DNA from: Ignavibacteria bacterium UBA2360
Lineage (GTDB): Bacteria > Bacteroidota > Ignavibacteria > Tepidaquicellales > OLB5
Reading direction: 5' to 3'
Length of the DNA stretch: 64,000 nt
NCBI GenBank assembly: GCA_002344125.1
Contig: DDTQ01000002.1
Span: 1 to 64,000, forward strand
Made by a program: the position numbers and the translations under genes. The notes under the pieces were generated by a model. That model was not told the DNA's origin. It saw nothing but the letters and a program-made list of their open reading frames with translations, and searched no databases. Positions 1 to 10,056 of the stretch are shown here, piece by piece (positions within the stretch are counted from its first letter, which is position 1; every line of letters begins with the position of its first letter).

Positions 1-2
1 AT

Positions 3-395
3 CAGTATATAAAAAATATCAATAATAATTTGTGGGCATATTGGTTTTTAAGCGGTATTCATACAACCAATGGCGGAGACCCAATTTGGCTGACCGGCAT
101 AGAACAAATTTCAACAGAGATACCAAAAAAATACAAGCTGTATCAAAACTATCCTAATCCATTTAACCCCTATACAAATATCAAATATCAAATAACAAAT
201 AACAAATCATTTGTACATTTAACAATTTATGATGTTGCCGGCAGAGAAGTAATTAAATTAGTCAATAAGGTACAGAATGCAGGTACGTATAAGGTTGATT
301 GGAATGCTGCAGGATATTCGTCAGGTATATACTTTTATTCATTAACTGTAAACAGAAAAATTGTTGAAACCAAGAAGATGGTTTTGATAAAATAA
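3..395 (+). CDS. 3' part of a T9SS-sorted secreted protein (cut by the window edge)
   Basis: The reading frame is open from the left edge, so this is the C-terminal end of a larger gene; a TTG at 30 is only an internal codon. The last ~85 residues are a type A T9SS sorting domain: the NYPNPFNP signature, then a beta-sandwich with the YDVAGRE, WNAAGYSSGIYFY and terminal KKMVLIK motifs. In this family the domain takes the cargo through the type IX outer-membrane translocon and is then cleaved. The function of the missing N-terminal part cannot be judged. The next gene carries the same kind of C-terminus. Confidence 0.85.
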   Translation, partial: QYIKNINNNLWAYWFLSGIHTTNGGDPIWLTGIEQISTEIPKKYKLYQNYPNPFNPYTNIKYQITNNKSFVHLTIYDVAGREVIKLVNKVQNAGTYKVDWNAAGYSSGIYFYSLTVNRKIVETKKMVLIK

Positions 396-429
396 TTCCA
401 AAGAGTTTATATTAATACAAAGAAAAATA

Positions 430-487
430 AATGAAATTAAACAGACTTAATTCACCTTTCCCTTAAAAACACAGGGAAAATTTCATT
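430..487. other. nested stem-loop between two T9SS cargo genes
   Basis: An outer 9-bp inverted repeat (AATGAAATT at 430-438, AATTTCATT at 479-487) encloses an inner 7-bp one (TTTCCCT at 457-463, AGGGAAA at 473-479). No good T-run follows, so it is a poor intrinsic terminator on the plus strand. It could be an mRNA processing or stability structure ahead of the next gene. Confidence 0.4.
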
Positions 488-504
488 AAATAAACTAAAA
501 TACC

Positions 505-3500
505 ATGAAGCGAATAACTATCTTTACCGCTTTATCCTTTGTATTAATTTTTACCGGTTTTATGTACTTAAATTCAGGTAAAGAAATCCACAACACAACC
601 CCGCAGAATTACTCTCCTCCGGCGCCACAAAACAACAGGTTTTATTTTGGAGCAATGGACTCATGGGGAGATGAACGATATAACGGCAATTATAATAACT
701 ACGACGCGATAGGCTTTAATACATGGCATACTTATTTAAGGGATGAATACCAGCTGCCGGATAGAAAAACCCCGCTTACATATTTACTTCCAGGAATTCA
801 TGACGGGCTTTTTAATGATGTTAGCACTTATGCAGGGGCATTAAGTAACAAAATTGACCAGCTTAATACGCATAACAATACGACGGTATTATGGATGAGG
901 CCAAAAATTGAATGGCTTTTATACGGTCAATCAAGCACTTACCAGTGCGAGTTCACCGGTCTTGATACTAATTACTGGTTTTATGCGTTTAATTCCAATT
1001 CTACACAAAATCTTCATACAGGTGAAGATTTTCGTGATAACTCTGTTTACGGAGGGGGTGTTATGGTAAAAAGATGCCTTGTATCAGCAGATGAAGCTGG
1101 CTGGGTTGTGGACAGGTTACGGGCAAATACAGAACAGTGCAACCGCGGCCCTCACTGGTCACAGGATAGCAAATGCGATTGGTATTTAAAACCGAGAATA
1201 AGGATAGATTCCACAGTAGCGGATAATCCTTCAAATTTTAATACTCCTGTTTGCAGCTTAAAGGTAATTGATAAGGATGGGAATGTAAAGACAACAAAAA
1301 TATTAAAAGTAATTAATTTTATTGACGAAAATTTAAATTATGACGGAAGATATATTGAAGAATTTTATAATTTAGCTATAAATGACTCCTTAAAATTTAA
1401 CGGTGATCTTGGCGACAGGTGGGTATTTGATGCAAGAGGTTACACAACAGGCGAAGAGGAACCGCTGCTTGGCAATCACGCCGATATACAGGTTTACTGG
1501 TATGGTCATTTTAACATGTGGATAGATTATGTAAAGGTCGAAAATGATATTGCGAATGATTTATTTACACCTACTAGTGCAAACTATAATACATATAATA
1601 ATTGGATTAGAGATGAAGTAAATTTAATTTCTAATGCATCTACAACGCAGGCTGTGTTTAAATATTACATGGAGCTCTTTGAGTTCAATAATATACCCGC
1701 AATGGCTTATGTAAATCATAAGCTGGATTCATTGAGCTTTGGGAAAACAGGCTTGATGGCGGATTTTACAAACTACATGTTTAATCATCTACATTATGGC
1801 TGGGGCGGCGGAGTGGATAACCAGCACCTGTTATCATACTCTCCGCAGTATGTTTATAATAATATTGTAAATAAAATAGGCTTAAATCATTTTTTCTTTG
1901 AAACATACCCGCTCACATCTTCTTATGCTCATAACGTATCAGGTCCGTTACAGACCTGGAGCAGGGTGCCAAATACACTTCCCAGGTCAACGGGTGATAG
2001 TATATTAGCATGGCATGTACCGCCTGAAGAGTATGAGCTTTGGCTTCAATACCATCTGGATACTGGTTATGATATTCCGGGTGTTTTTACACGTACGATA
2101 TATGGGGGTACTAATGGACCTAACTGCACATCTTCTTCCGGCGAGGATGCCGGAGCATACAGATATTATATGAAGCTTGCTTCTGCTTTATCAAAAGATT
2201 ACGGCGTACCATTTATAAATATGCCGCAGGGACACCAATGGTTCTGGCCTACAGAAGTAAGGCGCGAACCTACAAATGAAGAAATGGATATGCTGGCTAA
2301 TATTGCAGTTAGCTATGGTTCTAAAGGGTTAATTTACTTTTATTATCCCACAGAGCAGTTTACTCCAGGACCTTGTGTAAGATATGGTGTTGGAATGGAA
2401 GAACAAAACCACACTTTAAGAAAGCATAACGTGTATCACCAGGCTAAATACAAGTGGGAAGTAGTAAGGGATATAGGCTTAAGAATGAATAGCTGGAAAC
2501 AAAAATTATTAAGTTTTGATGATGCGCAAACTAAGTCATATATATACAGGCTTGAAAGAAATGAACTTATTAGCCAGTCTTATTTTCGGGATTTATATAC
2601 TTATAAGCCCGGTATAGCAAATATAAACTGCGTAGAAGATTTTCCTGAAGAAATGGTGCCTCCACCCGGTAATGTTGGCGAATGCAAGCAGGACAGATAT
2701 CTTCAGGTAGCTACATTTGAAAATCCAAGTGAGCGTAATAGCAATTACTTTATGATCGTTAACAGAAGGTGCTCTCCTTTTATCAATGATCAAAATGATG
2801 ATAATAATGGAGGAAGAAGATTAATTATTGCGCAATTCAACCAGTATAATTCTCAATTGAATGGTGCTAATAACTGGAAGATAATCAATGTTAAGGATAA
2901 TTCCGTTGTTCAGGAATTTGACAAGACCCAATATCATGCGGTAAATTTTGGCTGGTTTCAGCCGGGTGAAGGCAGATTGTACAAAATGGTTCCGGTTCTG
3001 AACTCCGGCGGTACTTTAGCAGGTGATGAAATAATTTCCGGAGAATCCTTCACCTGCGAAGCGCCCGTTTACAATAACGGTCATAACATAACAATTGGCG
3101 CAAACACAACAATACATTTTAACGATAGCTCTAAGTTCGTTATGACGGGCGGCGTATTAACTGTGGGTGACCAGAACACATCAGCTCCCCAGAATATAAC
3201 AAGTGATGCAGTAACAGGAAGCTCATGGAGCGGACACAGTTTCACCAATTGCGAAGTCAAGATCTACGGCGCAACGTTTACTGGTTTAGCAAATGATACA
3301 ACTTATGCTGTTAATATTATTGATTGCCCCGTTGTTGATATAAGGAACTGTACTTTTAATACTAACAGTTCACTAAAAGGCGGGATTAACGCTGTTATCT
3401 ATAGTGATCCTAACAATGAAATAAGCTTAAGTAATATTTATATTGGCGCAAATACTTTTAATTCGTCGGGTTCAACAATACCAACCGTCAATATTTCATC

Positions 3501-5268
3501 TTATGCAGGTGAAACAACTCCGTTAATAATTGAGAATAATACATTCAATGAAGGTAATACCGCAATCTTCTTAAGCGGTATAACAGGCGGAGCAATTAAA
3601 GGTAATGCAATTACTGATAATTTTATCGGTATAAACGCTCTAACATCATCAATTGATATAAAATCTAATACTATATCATCAACCGTAGATAACGCTATCG
3701 GAATCTTTGCCGCAGGCGGCAGTGAATTAAAGATGAACAATGCCGGCAGTAAAACCCTCGGGGGCTTGAATGATCTCTTAAATTCAGGTACAGCCGCAAA
3801 TAATATAGTTGTTGATGGTTCCGTATTCCTTCTTGATGGAGGCCAAAATATATTCAATATTACAGATGACCAAAATTCAAAGCATTTATACGGCTATTTC
3901 CCTATGTTCACAGCAGTCAGCTACGATGAGAAAAACAATTGTTTTAAACTGAACTCATCACCCGTTGACCCGCCGTATAATATGGTAACTTCAGGATTCC
4001 AGGGTTCACAGATAACATTTAACTTTACGCCATATTTATCAGGCTGCGAAGCAAATGATGGCGGAGACGGCTTTGCGATTAACCTTGGTGATGGAATTTT
4101 CGATACAATTTATAATCAAGGTTCCGGAAGCGGCGGAAGTAACAAACAAATTCCCCTCTCGAGAGGGGTGACTGCCGAAGGCAGTCGGGGTGTGTTTATA
4201 ATAACCACAGCTAAACAACGCTACGATTCCATCAGCGTTCTCATGCGTTACAGAAACTACTCACAGGCAAGAACAAAATGTCTTGACCTTATCAATACAT
4301 ATCCTGATAGCATCCAAAGCCTGAATGCTGTATCAAAGCTGTTCTTATCAACTGTAGCTAGTGATACATCATACAACGCAGTGAATGAACTTAAAACCTA
4401 TTACGAAAACCTGATACAGAACAATTCAGGTAATGTATCGCTTGTTAAGCGCGCTAATTACTACATACTCAAATGTAAAGTTAGAATGCGTGAATACTCA
4501 CAGGCATTGGCTGGTTTTCAGCAAATAATTAATGAGAATCCCTACAGCTACGAAGGACTCATAGCAAGGTGGGATTATATGGCAACATCATTGCTGATTC
4601 AGGGGCAAGGTGGAGCTTACAGCAGTACGGATTTAGAAACGGAAAGCAGCATTGACATAGTCAATGCACTCCAACGAGAAGCAAACGATGACGACCGGTC
4701 TCCGTTTACAAAAGAACAACGGCAGGATATTCGAAAATCGATAAATACGGCGATAGAAATAGCAAAGAATGATGATGATAGGAAGATAAAAACCCTCGAG
4801 ATTAAATCAGAACAGGGTGATGTGAACGCATCGAAAGAGCTCACGCAAATGTTAACGCTAAAACAGGTTATCAAAACCGATAGACCCAAGAGCATAACTG
4901 AACATGTCAGGATAGTATCGGAAGACATAAGGAAAGTATTTGGTTCCAACACCAGCAGCAAAGGCAATGAACCAAAGAATATTCCATTGGTATTCAGGTT
5001 ATCGCAGAACTATCCAAATCCGTTTAATCCCGTAACCAAAATCAATTACGACTTGCCGAAAGAATCAAAGGTAAATATCGTAATTTATGATATTCTCGGC
5101 AGGGAAATTAAACGGCTCGTGAACAGCGAACTCAAAACTGCGGGTTCATATATTGTTGACTTCAATGCATCAAACTACGCAAGCGGTGTTTACTTCTACC
5201 GCATAGAAGCCGAAGAACCAAATGGCAATAAATTTGTAGATAGCAAGAAGATGGTGTTGATAAAGTAG
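505..5268 (+). CDS. giant secreted T9SS cargo with beta-helix and TPR-like regions
   Basis: The 1587-aa protein starts with a signal peptide (basic MKR, then a hydrophobic run to about residue 23). Residues ~50-820 are rich in Tyr, Trp and Asn and match no family I recognise. Residues ~850-1150 look like a right-handed parallel beta-helix (repeated short strands with Asn/Ile/Gly turns). Residues ~1235-1400 are alpha-helical and TPR-like, and a charged linker follows. From about residue 1500 there is a type A T9SS sorting domain with NYPNPFNP and a final KKMVLIK. It is therefore probably a cell-surface or released protein; a glycan-active role is possible for the beta-helix but unproven. Residues ~1216-1231 are encoded by a palindromic insert (see 4149-4196). 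Paired terminator-like hairpins follow the gene. Confidence 0.85.
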   Translation: MKRITIFTALSFVLIFTGFMYLNSGKEIHNTTPQNYSPPAPQNNRFYFGAMDSWGDERYNGNYNNYDAIGFNTWHTYLRDEYQLPDRKTPLTYLLPGIHDGLFNDVSTYAGALSNKIDQLNTHNNTTVLWMRPKIEWLLYGQSSTYQCEFTGLDTNYWFYAFNSNSTQNLHTGEDFRDNSVYGGGVMVKRCLVSADEAGWVVDRLRANTEQCNRGPHWSQDSKCDWYLKPRIRIDSTVADNPSNFNTPVCSLKVIDKDGNVKTTKILKVINFIDENLNYDGRYIEEFYNLAINDSLKFNGDLGDRWVFDARGYTTGEEEPLLGNHADIQVYWYGHFNMWIDYVKVENDIANDLFTPTSANYNTYNNWIRDEVNLISNASTTQAVFKYYMELFEFNNIPAMAYVNHKLDSLSFGKTGLMADFTNYMFNHLHYGWGGGVDNQHLLSYSPQYVYNNIVNKIGLNHFFFETYPLTSSYAHNVSGPLQTWSRVPNTLPRSTGDSILAWHVPPEEYELWLQYHLDTGYDIPGVFTRTIYGGTNGPNCTSSSGEDAGAYRYYMKLASALSKDYGVPFINMPQGHQWFWPTEVRREPTNEEMDMLANIAVSYGSKGLIYFYYPTEQFTPGPCVRYGVGMEEQNHTLRKHNVYHQAKYKWEVVRDIGLRMNSWKQKLLSFDDAQTKSYIYRLERNELISQSYFRDLYTYKPGIANINCVEDFPEEMVPPPGNVGECKQDRYLQVATFENPSERNSNYFMIVNRRCSPFINDQNDDNNGGRRLIIAQFNQYNSQLNGANNWKIINVKDNSVVQEFDKTQYHAVNFGWFQPGEGRLYKMVPVLNSGGTLAGDEIISGESFTCEAPVYNNGHNITIGANTTIHFNDSSKFVMTGGVLTVGDQNTSAPQNITSDAVTGSSWSGHSFTNCEVKIYGATFTGLANDTTYAVNIIDCPVVDIRNCTFNTNSSLKGGINAVIYSDPNNEISLSNIYIGANTFNSSGSTIPTVNISSYAGETTPLIIENNTFNEGNTAIFLSGITGGAIKGNAITDNFIGINALTSSIDIKSNTISSTVDNAIGIFAAGGSELKMNNAGSKTLGGLNDLLNSGTAANNIVVDGSVFLLDGGQNIFNITDDQNSKHLYGYFPMFTAVSYDEKNNCFKLNSSPVDPPYNMVTSGFQGSQITFNFTPYLSGCEANDGGDGFAINLGDGIFDTIYNQGSGSGGSNKQIPLSRGVTAEGSRGVFIITTAKQRYDSISVLMRYRNYSQARTKCLDLINTYPDSIQSLNAVSKLFLSTVASDTSYNAVNELKTYYENLIQNNSGNVSLVKRANYYILKCKVRMREYSQALAGFQQIINENPYSYEGLIARWDYMATSLLIQGQGGAYSSTDLETESSIDIVNALQREANDDDRSPFTKEQRQDIRKSINTAIEIAKNDDDRKIKTLEIKSEQGDVNASKELTQMLTLKQVIKTDRPKSITEHVRIVSEDIRKVFGSNTSSKGNEPKNIPLVFRLSQNYPNPFNPVTKINYDLPKESKVNIVIYDILGREIKRLVNSELKTAGSYIVDFNASNYASGVYFYRIEAEEPNGNKFVDSKKMVLIK
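4149..4196. repeat. two-stem palindromic element inside a coding region
   Basis: Stem 1 is CCCCTC/GAGGGG around a TCGA centre. Stem 2 is GACTGCC/GGCAGTC around a short centre, and GGGGTGTG follows. The element is in frame and adds about 16 residues rich in Gly, Ser and Arg between the beta-helix and the TPR-like region. Its layout (AATTCCCC..., GGGG, variable palindrome, GGGGT) matches the element inside purL at 18287-18346. Confidence 0.7.
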
Positions 5269-5276
5269 GTGTACCT

Positions 5277-5309
5277 ATTCATCCGATGACTTGAAGTCAT
5301 CGGATGAAT
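5277..5309. repeat. perfect 16-bp inverted repeat with CATCCGATGA core
   Basis: The arms 5277-5292 and 5294-5309 are perfectly complementary around a single base. The core CATCCGATGA recurs in the intergenic palindrome at 31453-31505. It lies between convergent genes, so it may act as a transcription stop or be a dispersed palindrome. Confidence 0.65.
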
Positions 5310-5332
5310 GATATGACTTAATTTCAACTAAC

Positions 5333-5362
5333 AAAAAACCCCGCTTCATCAGCGGGGTTTTT
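5333..5362. terminator. bidirectional intrinsic terminator
   Basis: CCCCGCT (5339-5345) and AGCGGGG (5351-5357) form a GC-rich 7-bp stem with a 5-nt loop, flanked by an A-run on the left and a T-run on the right. It separates the giant T9SS gene from the convergent lon gene and can serve both. Confidence 0.85.
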
Positions 5363-5383
5363 ATTTAAGTCTAAAACTGCTAT

Positions 5384-7900
5384 TTATTTCTTCTTTACAA
5401 ATTTCTTCTTGAAAATGTGTTTAACCGCGTCATCAAGTTTTTCAACACTTATAATTTCAAGTCCTTTTTTAATTTTATCTGAAATTTCTTTTAAGTCCTT
5501 TTCATTTTCTTTTGGAATAAGCACCTTTTTTATTCCGCTGCGCTGCGCAGCAAGTAATTTTTCATTCAAACCTCCAATAGGCAGAATCTCTCCACGCAGT
5601 GTTATCTCACCCGTCATAGCAACATCGCTGCGCGTTGGATTACCTGTAAGCGCTGATATCATTGCAACTGTCATGGTTATTCCCGCTGAAGGACCGTCTT
5701 TCGGTATTCCTCCTTCGGGTATGTGTATATGAATTTCTTTGCCGTTGAAGAAATTACCCGCTAAACCGAACTTCTTTGAGTTACTTCTTATGTATGTAAA
5801 TCCGGCTAATGCTGATTCCTTCATTACATCACCTAATTGACCCGTAAGCGTAAGCTTTTCTTTGCCGGGCATTACAGAAACTTCAATATCCAGAATATCA
5901 CCGCCCATTGAGGTCCACGCCAGGCCAACGGCTGTGCCTATTTTATCTTCTTTATCTGCCCGCTTCTCCTTAAACTTAGGAACGCCAAGATATTTTTCGA
6001 TAAGCTCAGAAGTTACAGTTAAAGGTTCTTTTCTTTTTTTGGCTGTACCGTTTTGTTTTATTCTATTGAGAACAATTTCTTTAGTGATCTTCCTCATTAA
6101 AGAAGCTATTTCACGCTCAAGGTTTCTTACACCCGCCTCGCGGGTATATTCATTAATTATTTTTTTTATCGCCGCATCCGGAATAATAACCTCTTTATCA
6201 GTTAATCCGTGTTCAGTCAGCAGCTTAGCCACAATGTGACGCTTAGCAATTTCAAGCTTTTCGTGCTCAAGGTAGCCCGGCATCTGAATGATTTCCATCC
6301 TGTCCTGCAGCGGCAGCGGTATCTGGTACTGTACATTTGCGGTTGTTATGAAGAGCACCCTTGAAAGATCGTAATCTACATCAAGGTAATGATCGTTAAA
6401 CGTATTGTTCTGCTCGGGGTCAAGCGCTTCAAGCAGCGCGCTTGCGGGATCCCCGCGAAAATCCATTCCCATCTTATCAATTTCATCCATAAGTATCACG
6501 GGATTGTTTGTGCCCGCCTTGCGCATGGATTGTATTATCTTACCCGGCATTGAGCCAATATAAGTTCTGCGGTGACCGCGTATTTCAGCTTCATCTCTAA
6601 CTCCCCCCAGCGATATCCGTACAAACTTTCTGTCAAGCGCTTTGGCAATTGATTTACCCAGCGAAGTTTTACCAACACCGGGAGGTCCGACAAGACACAA
6701 TATCTGGGCTCTTGCTTTCAGCTCTGCTTTATCTTTTTTGCTTTTGTTAATAGTTTCGAGATTATTAAGTATAGCAATGTGTTCAAGTATTCGTTCTTTC
6801 GGTTTTTCAAGTCCAAAGTGATCCTCATCAAGAATTGACTTGGCATGTTCTATATTAAGGTTATCCTTTGTGTATGTTTTCCATGGAACGCTTACCATCC
6901 AGTCCAGGAAATTTCGTGATACAGTCGCTTCGGGAGACATGGGTGGAATCTTTTTCAGCTTCTGGAATTCTTCCAGGGCTTTATCCTTAACATCCTTCGG
7001 CATTTTGGATTTCTGGATAGCTTCCTTCAGCTTCATAAAATCCGGATCCGTTTCATCTTCATCGTTCAGCTCGTCCTGAAGTATCCTTATCTGTTCCTGC
7101 ACAATGAACCTTCTCTGGTTCTTCTGCATGCTCTGGTTTATCTTTGTCTCAATGTCTTTTTCGACCTTAAATATTTCTATTTCAGAGCTTAATATATCAA
7201 TCAGTTCGTAATACTGTTCCTTCAGAGAAGATATTTCAAGCAATCTTTGCTTCCGCTGAATTGATACCAGTATAGTTGAGGCAATATAGTACAACTTTCT
7301 GTCAGGCTCCTTAATATTCTCGTATGCCATCAACGATTCCTGCGCAACTCCCCTGTGATTTGTTACATAATCATTGAAGAGCTTCGTTGCCTGCCTTATA
7401 AGCGCGTTCAGTTCTGTTGATTCTTCTATTGGCGGGAAGATATATTCTATATCGGCATCAATAAAAGTGTTTTTCCTGAATTGGGTTACTCTTGCCTGAG
7501 CAATTCCATCTACCAATACTTTAATAAGATTATTTGGCAGCTTAATTACCTGCAGGATCTTTGCTACTGTTCCGTATTCATACAGATTCGCGGTTTCAGC
7601 CTCTTCTGCCTTATGATCTTTTTGGGTAAGGAGTAAAACATATTTATCTCTTTCAAGCGCGAAGTTTATTGCGCTTATGGTTGATTCCCTGCCAGCCAGA
7701 ATGGGATACATCATATAAGGAAATATTACAATATCTCTTAGCGGAACAACAGGCAATAATACAGGCATGTCGCTTCTGCTTTCGATTTTTATATCATTTG
7801 TTGATATTTTCGCAATATCTGTTTCCTGTGCAAATTCCTGTGAAGTTTCGTGGGTTTCTTCAGGGATCGTGTTTTCTTCTATATCTTTAAATTCATTCAT
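5384..7900 (-). CDS. lon: ATP-dependent Lon protease
   Basis: An 838-aa Lon (LonA type) that degrades misfolded and regulatory proteins in the cytoplasm. The N-terminal substrate-binding domain (VLPVVPLRDIVIFPYM) follows an acidic extension of ~45 residues. The AAA+ module has Walker A GPPGVGKT at residues 405-412 and Walker B ILMDEIDK near 469-476. The protease domain has the catalytic Ser in KDGPSAG (Ser738) and Lys in GLNEKLLAA (Lys781). The C-terminus ends in a lysine-rich tail. It is transcribed alone, diverging from the Fe-S oxidoreductase gene. All key residues are present. Confidence 0.97.
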   Translation of the reverse strand: MNEFKDIEENTIPEETHETSQEFAQETDIAKISTNDIKIESRSDMPVLLPVVPLRDIVIFPYMMYPILAGRESTISAINFALERDKYVLLLTQKDHKAEEAETANLYEYGTVAKILQVIKLPNNLIKVLVDGIAQARVTQFRKNTFIDADIEYIFPPIEESTELNALIRQATKLFNDYVTNHRGVAQESLMAYENIKEPDRKLYYIASTILVSIQRKQRLLEISSLKEQYYELIDILSSEIEIFKVEKDIETKINQSMQKNQRRFIVQEQIRILQDELNDEDETDPDFMKLKEAIQKSKMPKDVKDKALEEFQKLKKIPPMSPEATVSRNFLDWMVSVPWKTYTKDNLNIEHAKSILDEDHFGLEKPKERILEHIAILNNLETINKSKKDKAELKARAQILCLVGPPGVGKTSLGKSIAKALDRKFVRISLGGVRDEAEIRGHRRTYIGSMPGKIIQSMRKAGTNNPVILMDEIDKMGMDFRGDPASALLEALDPEQNNTFNDHYLDVDYDLSRVLFITTANVQYQIPLPLQDRMEIIQMPGYLEHEKLEIAKRHIVAKLLTEHGLTDKEVIIPDAAIKKIINEYTREAGVRNLEREIASLMRKITKEIVLNRIKQNGTAKKRKEPLTVTSELIEKYLGVPKFKEKRADKEDKIGTAVGLAWTSMGGDILDIEVSVMPGKEKLTLTGQLGDVMKESALAGFTYIRSNSKKFGLAGNFFNGKEIHIHIPEGGIPKDGPSAGITMTVAMISALTGNPTRSDVAMTGEITLRGEILPIGGLNEKLLAAQRSGIKKVLIPKENEKDLKEISDKIKKGLEIISVEKLDDAVKHIFKKKFVKKK

Positions 7901-8031
7901 AATAAAACAAAAATACTCTTAATTTAGTGGACATTCAATTCAATCATTTTTCAACTCTACAGGTTTCATAATAACACAATATTATTGAATAATTAATTAC
8001 CTATTCCCTTTATATTTTCCACATTTTTCAA

Positions 8032-8039
8032 TAATTTTG
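8032..8039 (+). promoter_or_regulatory. Bacteroidota-type -7 box, TAATTTTG
   Basis: TAATTTTG matches the TAnnTTTG consensus known from Bacteroidota. It ends 4 nt before the ATG at 8044, so the mRNA may be leaderless or nearly so. The expected upstream TTG is not present at the usual spacing. Confidence 0.45.
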
Positions 8040-8043
8040 CACC

Positions 8044-10041
8044 ATGCACATACAAAACATTGTATTTATAGTACTCTTTCTGGCCGCACTATCTCTGTTT
8101 ACTTACAATTTATTAAGGATACGAACCTACCTTATGCTTGGCAGAAGCGAAGACCGCTTCAGCGGTGTGGTTACTCGAATAATGAAAGTACTCGGCATAG
8201 GGATCGGGCAGGCAAAGATCTTCCGTGACCCTGTTGCCGGCTTAATGCATGCACTGATATTTTGGGGATTTTTAGTACTCATTACTGCCGTACTTGAAGC
8301 ATTTATACAGGGATTCTACTCGCCATTTTCATTGGGAATGCTAGGCCCTGTTTCACAGGTGTTTTTTGCCTCGCAGGATATATTCGGATTACTGGTAATC
8401 CTTTCAGTTATTTACGCGCTTTTCCGCAGATATGTTTTAAAACCCAAACGCTTAACAGGCGATGGAAATACAAACGCCGATGCAACGTTCATCCTTTGTA
8501 TGATTATGGGCGTAATGCTCACAATGTATGGTGTTAATGCTACCAAAGAGTTGATTCACCCTGAATACGCCTCATATTACAAAGCGCATTTTATCGCTTC
8601 GCATCTTGTATTTCTGTTTAAAGGAAACGAAGTTACATTCTATAACATTTTCTGGTGGGGGCATATTGTAATTATCCTCACCTTTATGAATTACCTGCCT
8701 TATTCAAAGCATTTTCATATTGTGACTTCGCTGCCGAATGTTTACCTATCCAAAATTGGACCGCAGACACTGGATACCGAAGAAATTGATTTTGAAAAGG
8801 AAAATGTTTTTTTGGGTTCGGGTGATATTGAGCAGCTTACATGGAAAGAAATGTTTGATGGCTACGCCTGCACGGAGTGCGGAAGATGCACTTCAGTATG
8901 TCCCGCTAACTTAACCGGTAAACCGCTCTCGCCCCGTAAGATCATTATGGATATAAGAGAGCGGACTTCTGAGAAGGCTCCCCTGCTTGTTGCAGGAGGT
9001 GAAATCCCCGCAGAAATTGAGAACAAAAAACTGGTTTCCGAAAATTACATCACAGATGCTGAGCTTTGGGCATGCACTAGCTGTATGGCTTGTGTGCAGG
9101 AGTGTCCCGTAAACATTGAGCATGTTAATCCAATAGTTGATATGAGGCGCTTCCTGGTGCAGAGTGAATCACGCTTCCCCGAAGAGCTTATGACAGTTTT
9201 CGGCAACATGGAAAATAACGGCGCTCCGTGGGCTTATCCACAGTCAGATAGACTCAAATGGACAGAAGGAATGGATATTACCGTTCCCGTTGCCGCTGAG
9301 AAAAATGATTTTGACGTATTGTACTGGGTTGGTTGCGCCGGTTCATTCGACGCAAGGTACCAGAATGTAACACGTTCAGTGGCAACATTGCTTGATAAAG
9401 CAAAAGTTAATTACGCGGTGCTTGGCACCGAGGAAAAATGCAACGGTGATTCCGCCCGCAGATTGGGCAATGAATTTCTTGCGCAGATGATGATAAAAGA
9501 AAATGTAGAAACGATGAAGAAGTATAACTTCAAAAAAATACTGGTAAGCTGCCCCCATTGCCTGCAGACAATTGGAAATGAGTATAAAGAATTCGGCGGC
9601 GACTATGAAGTTGTGCATCACAGTGAGTTTATAAACGGACTGGTAGCTGAGGATAAAATAGAAATTGATGAATCAAAGAAAACCGACCAGAAGATCACAT
9701 ACCATGATTCATGTTACCTTGGAAGATATAACGATATTTATGAGGAACCCCGCGAGCTTATTAAAAAAACCAACAATGGCGAGCTTGCTGAAATGAAACG
9801 CAGCAAAGACCGCGGCTTATGCTGCGGCGCAGGAGGCGGAAGAATGTGGATGGAAGAGAAGATCGGCAAGAAGGTGAACATAGAAAGAACTGAAGATGCC
9901 CTGGAAACAAACCCGGATGTTATTTCAACAGCCTGTCCGTTTTGTATGACAATGCTAACTGACGGCGTTAAAGAAAAAGGAAAAGCTGAGGAAGTAAAAG
10001 TAAAGGACTTTGCTGAATTGGTATTGGAATCAAGTAAATAA
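8044..10041 (+). CDS. membrane-anchored (Fe-S) oxidoreductase, HdrD/GlpC-like with CCG domains
   Basis: A 665-aa protein. Residues ~1-230 form several membrane helices like the cytochrome b-type (nitrate reductase gamma/HdrE-like) domain. Two ferredoxin-type CxxCxxCxxxCP motifs follow, from about Cys276 (CTECGRCTSVCP) and Cys344 (CTSCMACVQECP), each expected to bind a [4Fe-4S] cluster. The C-terminal half carries the cysteine-rich domains seen in HdrD/HdrB and GlpC (SCPHCLQT, CCGAGGGRMW, ACPFCMTM). The family moves electrons between a cytoplasmic donor and the quinone pool or disulfides. The donor here is unknown, as no ETF or dehydrogenase gene is adjacent. The ATG at 8044 gives an intact first helix. 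Confidence 0.88.
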   Translation: MHIQNIVFIVLFLAALSLFTYNLLRIRTYLMLGRSEDRFSGVVTRIMKVLGIGIGQAKIFRDPVAGLMHALIFWGFLVLITAVLEAFIQGFYSPFSLGMLGPVSQVFFASQDIFGLLVILSVIYALFRRYVLKPKRLTGDGNTNADATFILCMIMGVMLTMYGVNATKELIHPEYASYYKAHFIASHLVFLFKGNEVTFYNIFWWGHIVIILTFMNYLPYSKHFHIVTSLPNVYLSKIGPQTLDTEEIDFEKENVFLGSGDIEQLTWKEMFDGYACTECGRCTSVCPANLTGKPLSPRKIIMDIRERTSEKAPLLVAGGEIPAEIENKKLVSENYITDAELWACTSCMACVQECPVNIEHVNPIVDMRRFLVQSESRFPEELMTVFGNMENNGAPWAYPQSDRLKWTEGMDITVPVAAEKNDFDVLYWVGCAGSFDARYQNVTRSVATLLDKAKVNYAVLGTEEKCNGDSARRLGNEFLAQMMIKENVETMKKYNFKKILVSCPHCLQTIGNEYKEFGGDYEVVHHSEFINGLVAEDKIEIDESKKTDQKITYHDSCYLGRYNDIYEEPRELIKKTNNGELAEMKRSKDRGLCCGAGGGRMWMEEKIGKKVNIERTEDALETNPDVISTACPFCMTMLTDGVKEKGKAEEVKVKDFAELVLESSK

Positions 10042-10056
10042 TTTTAGCTTAATTTG

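Noticed and set aside
30..30. TTG at 30 as the true start of the first gene
   Set aside because: The frame is open to the window edge and the product would lack a signal peptide, so the gene must begin upstream.
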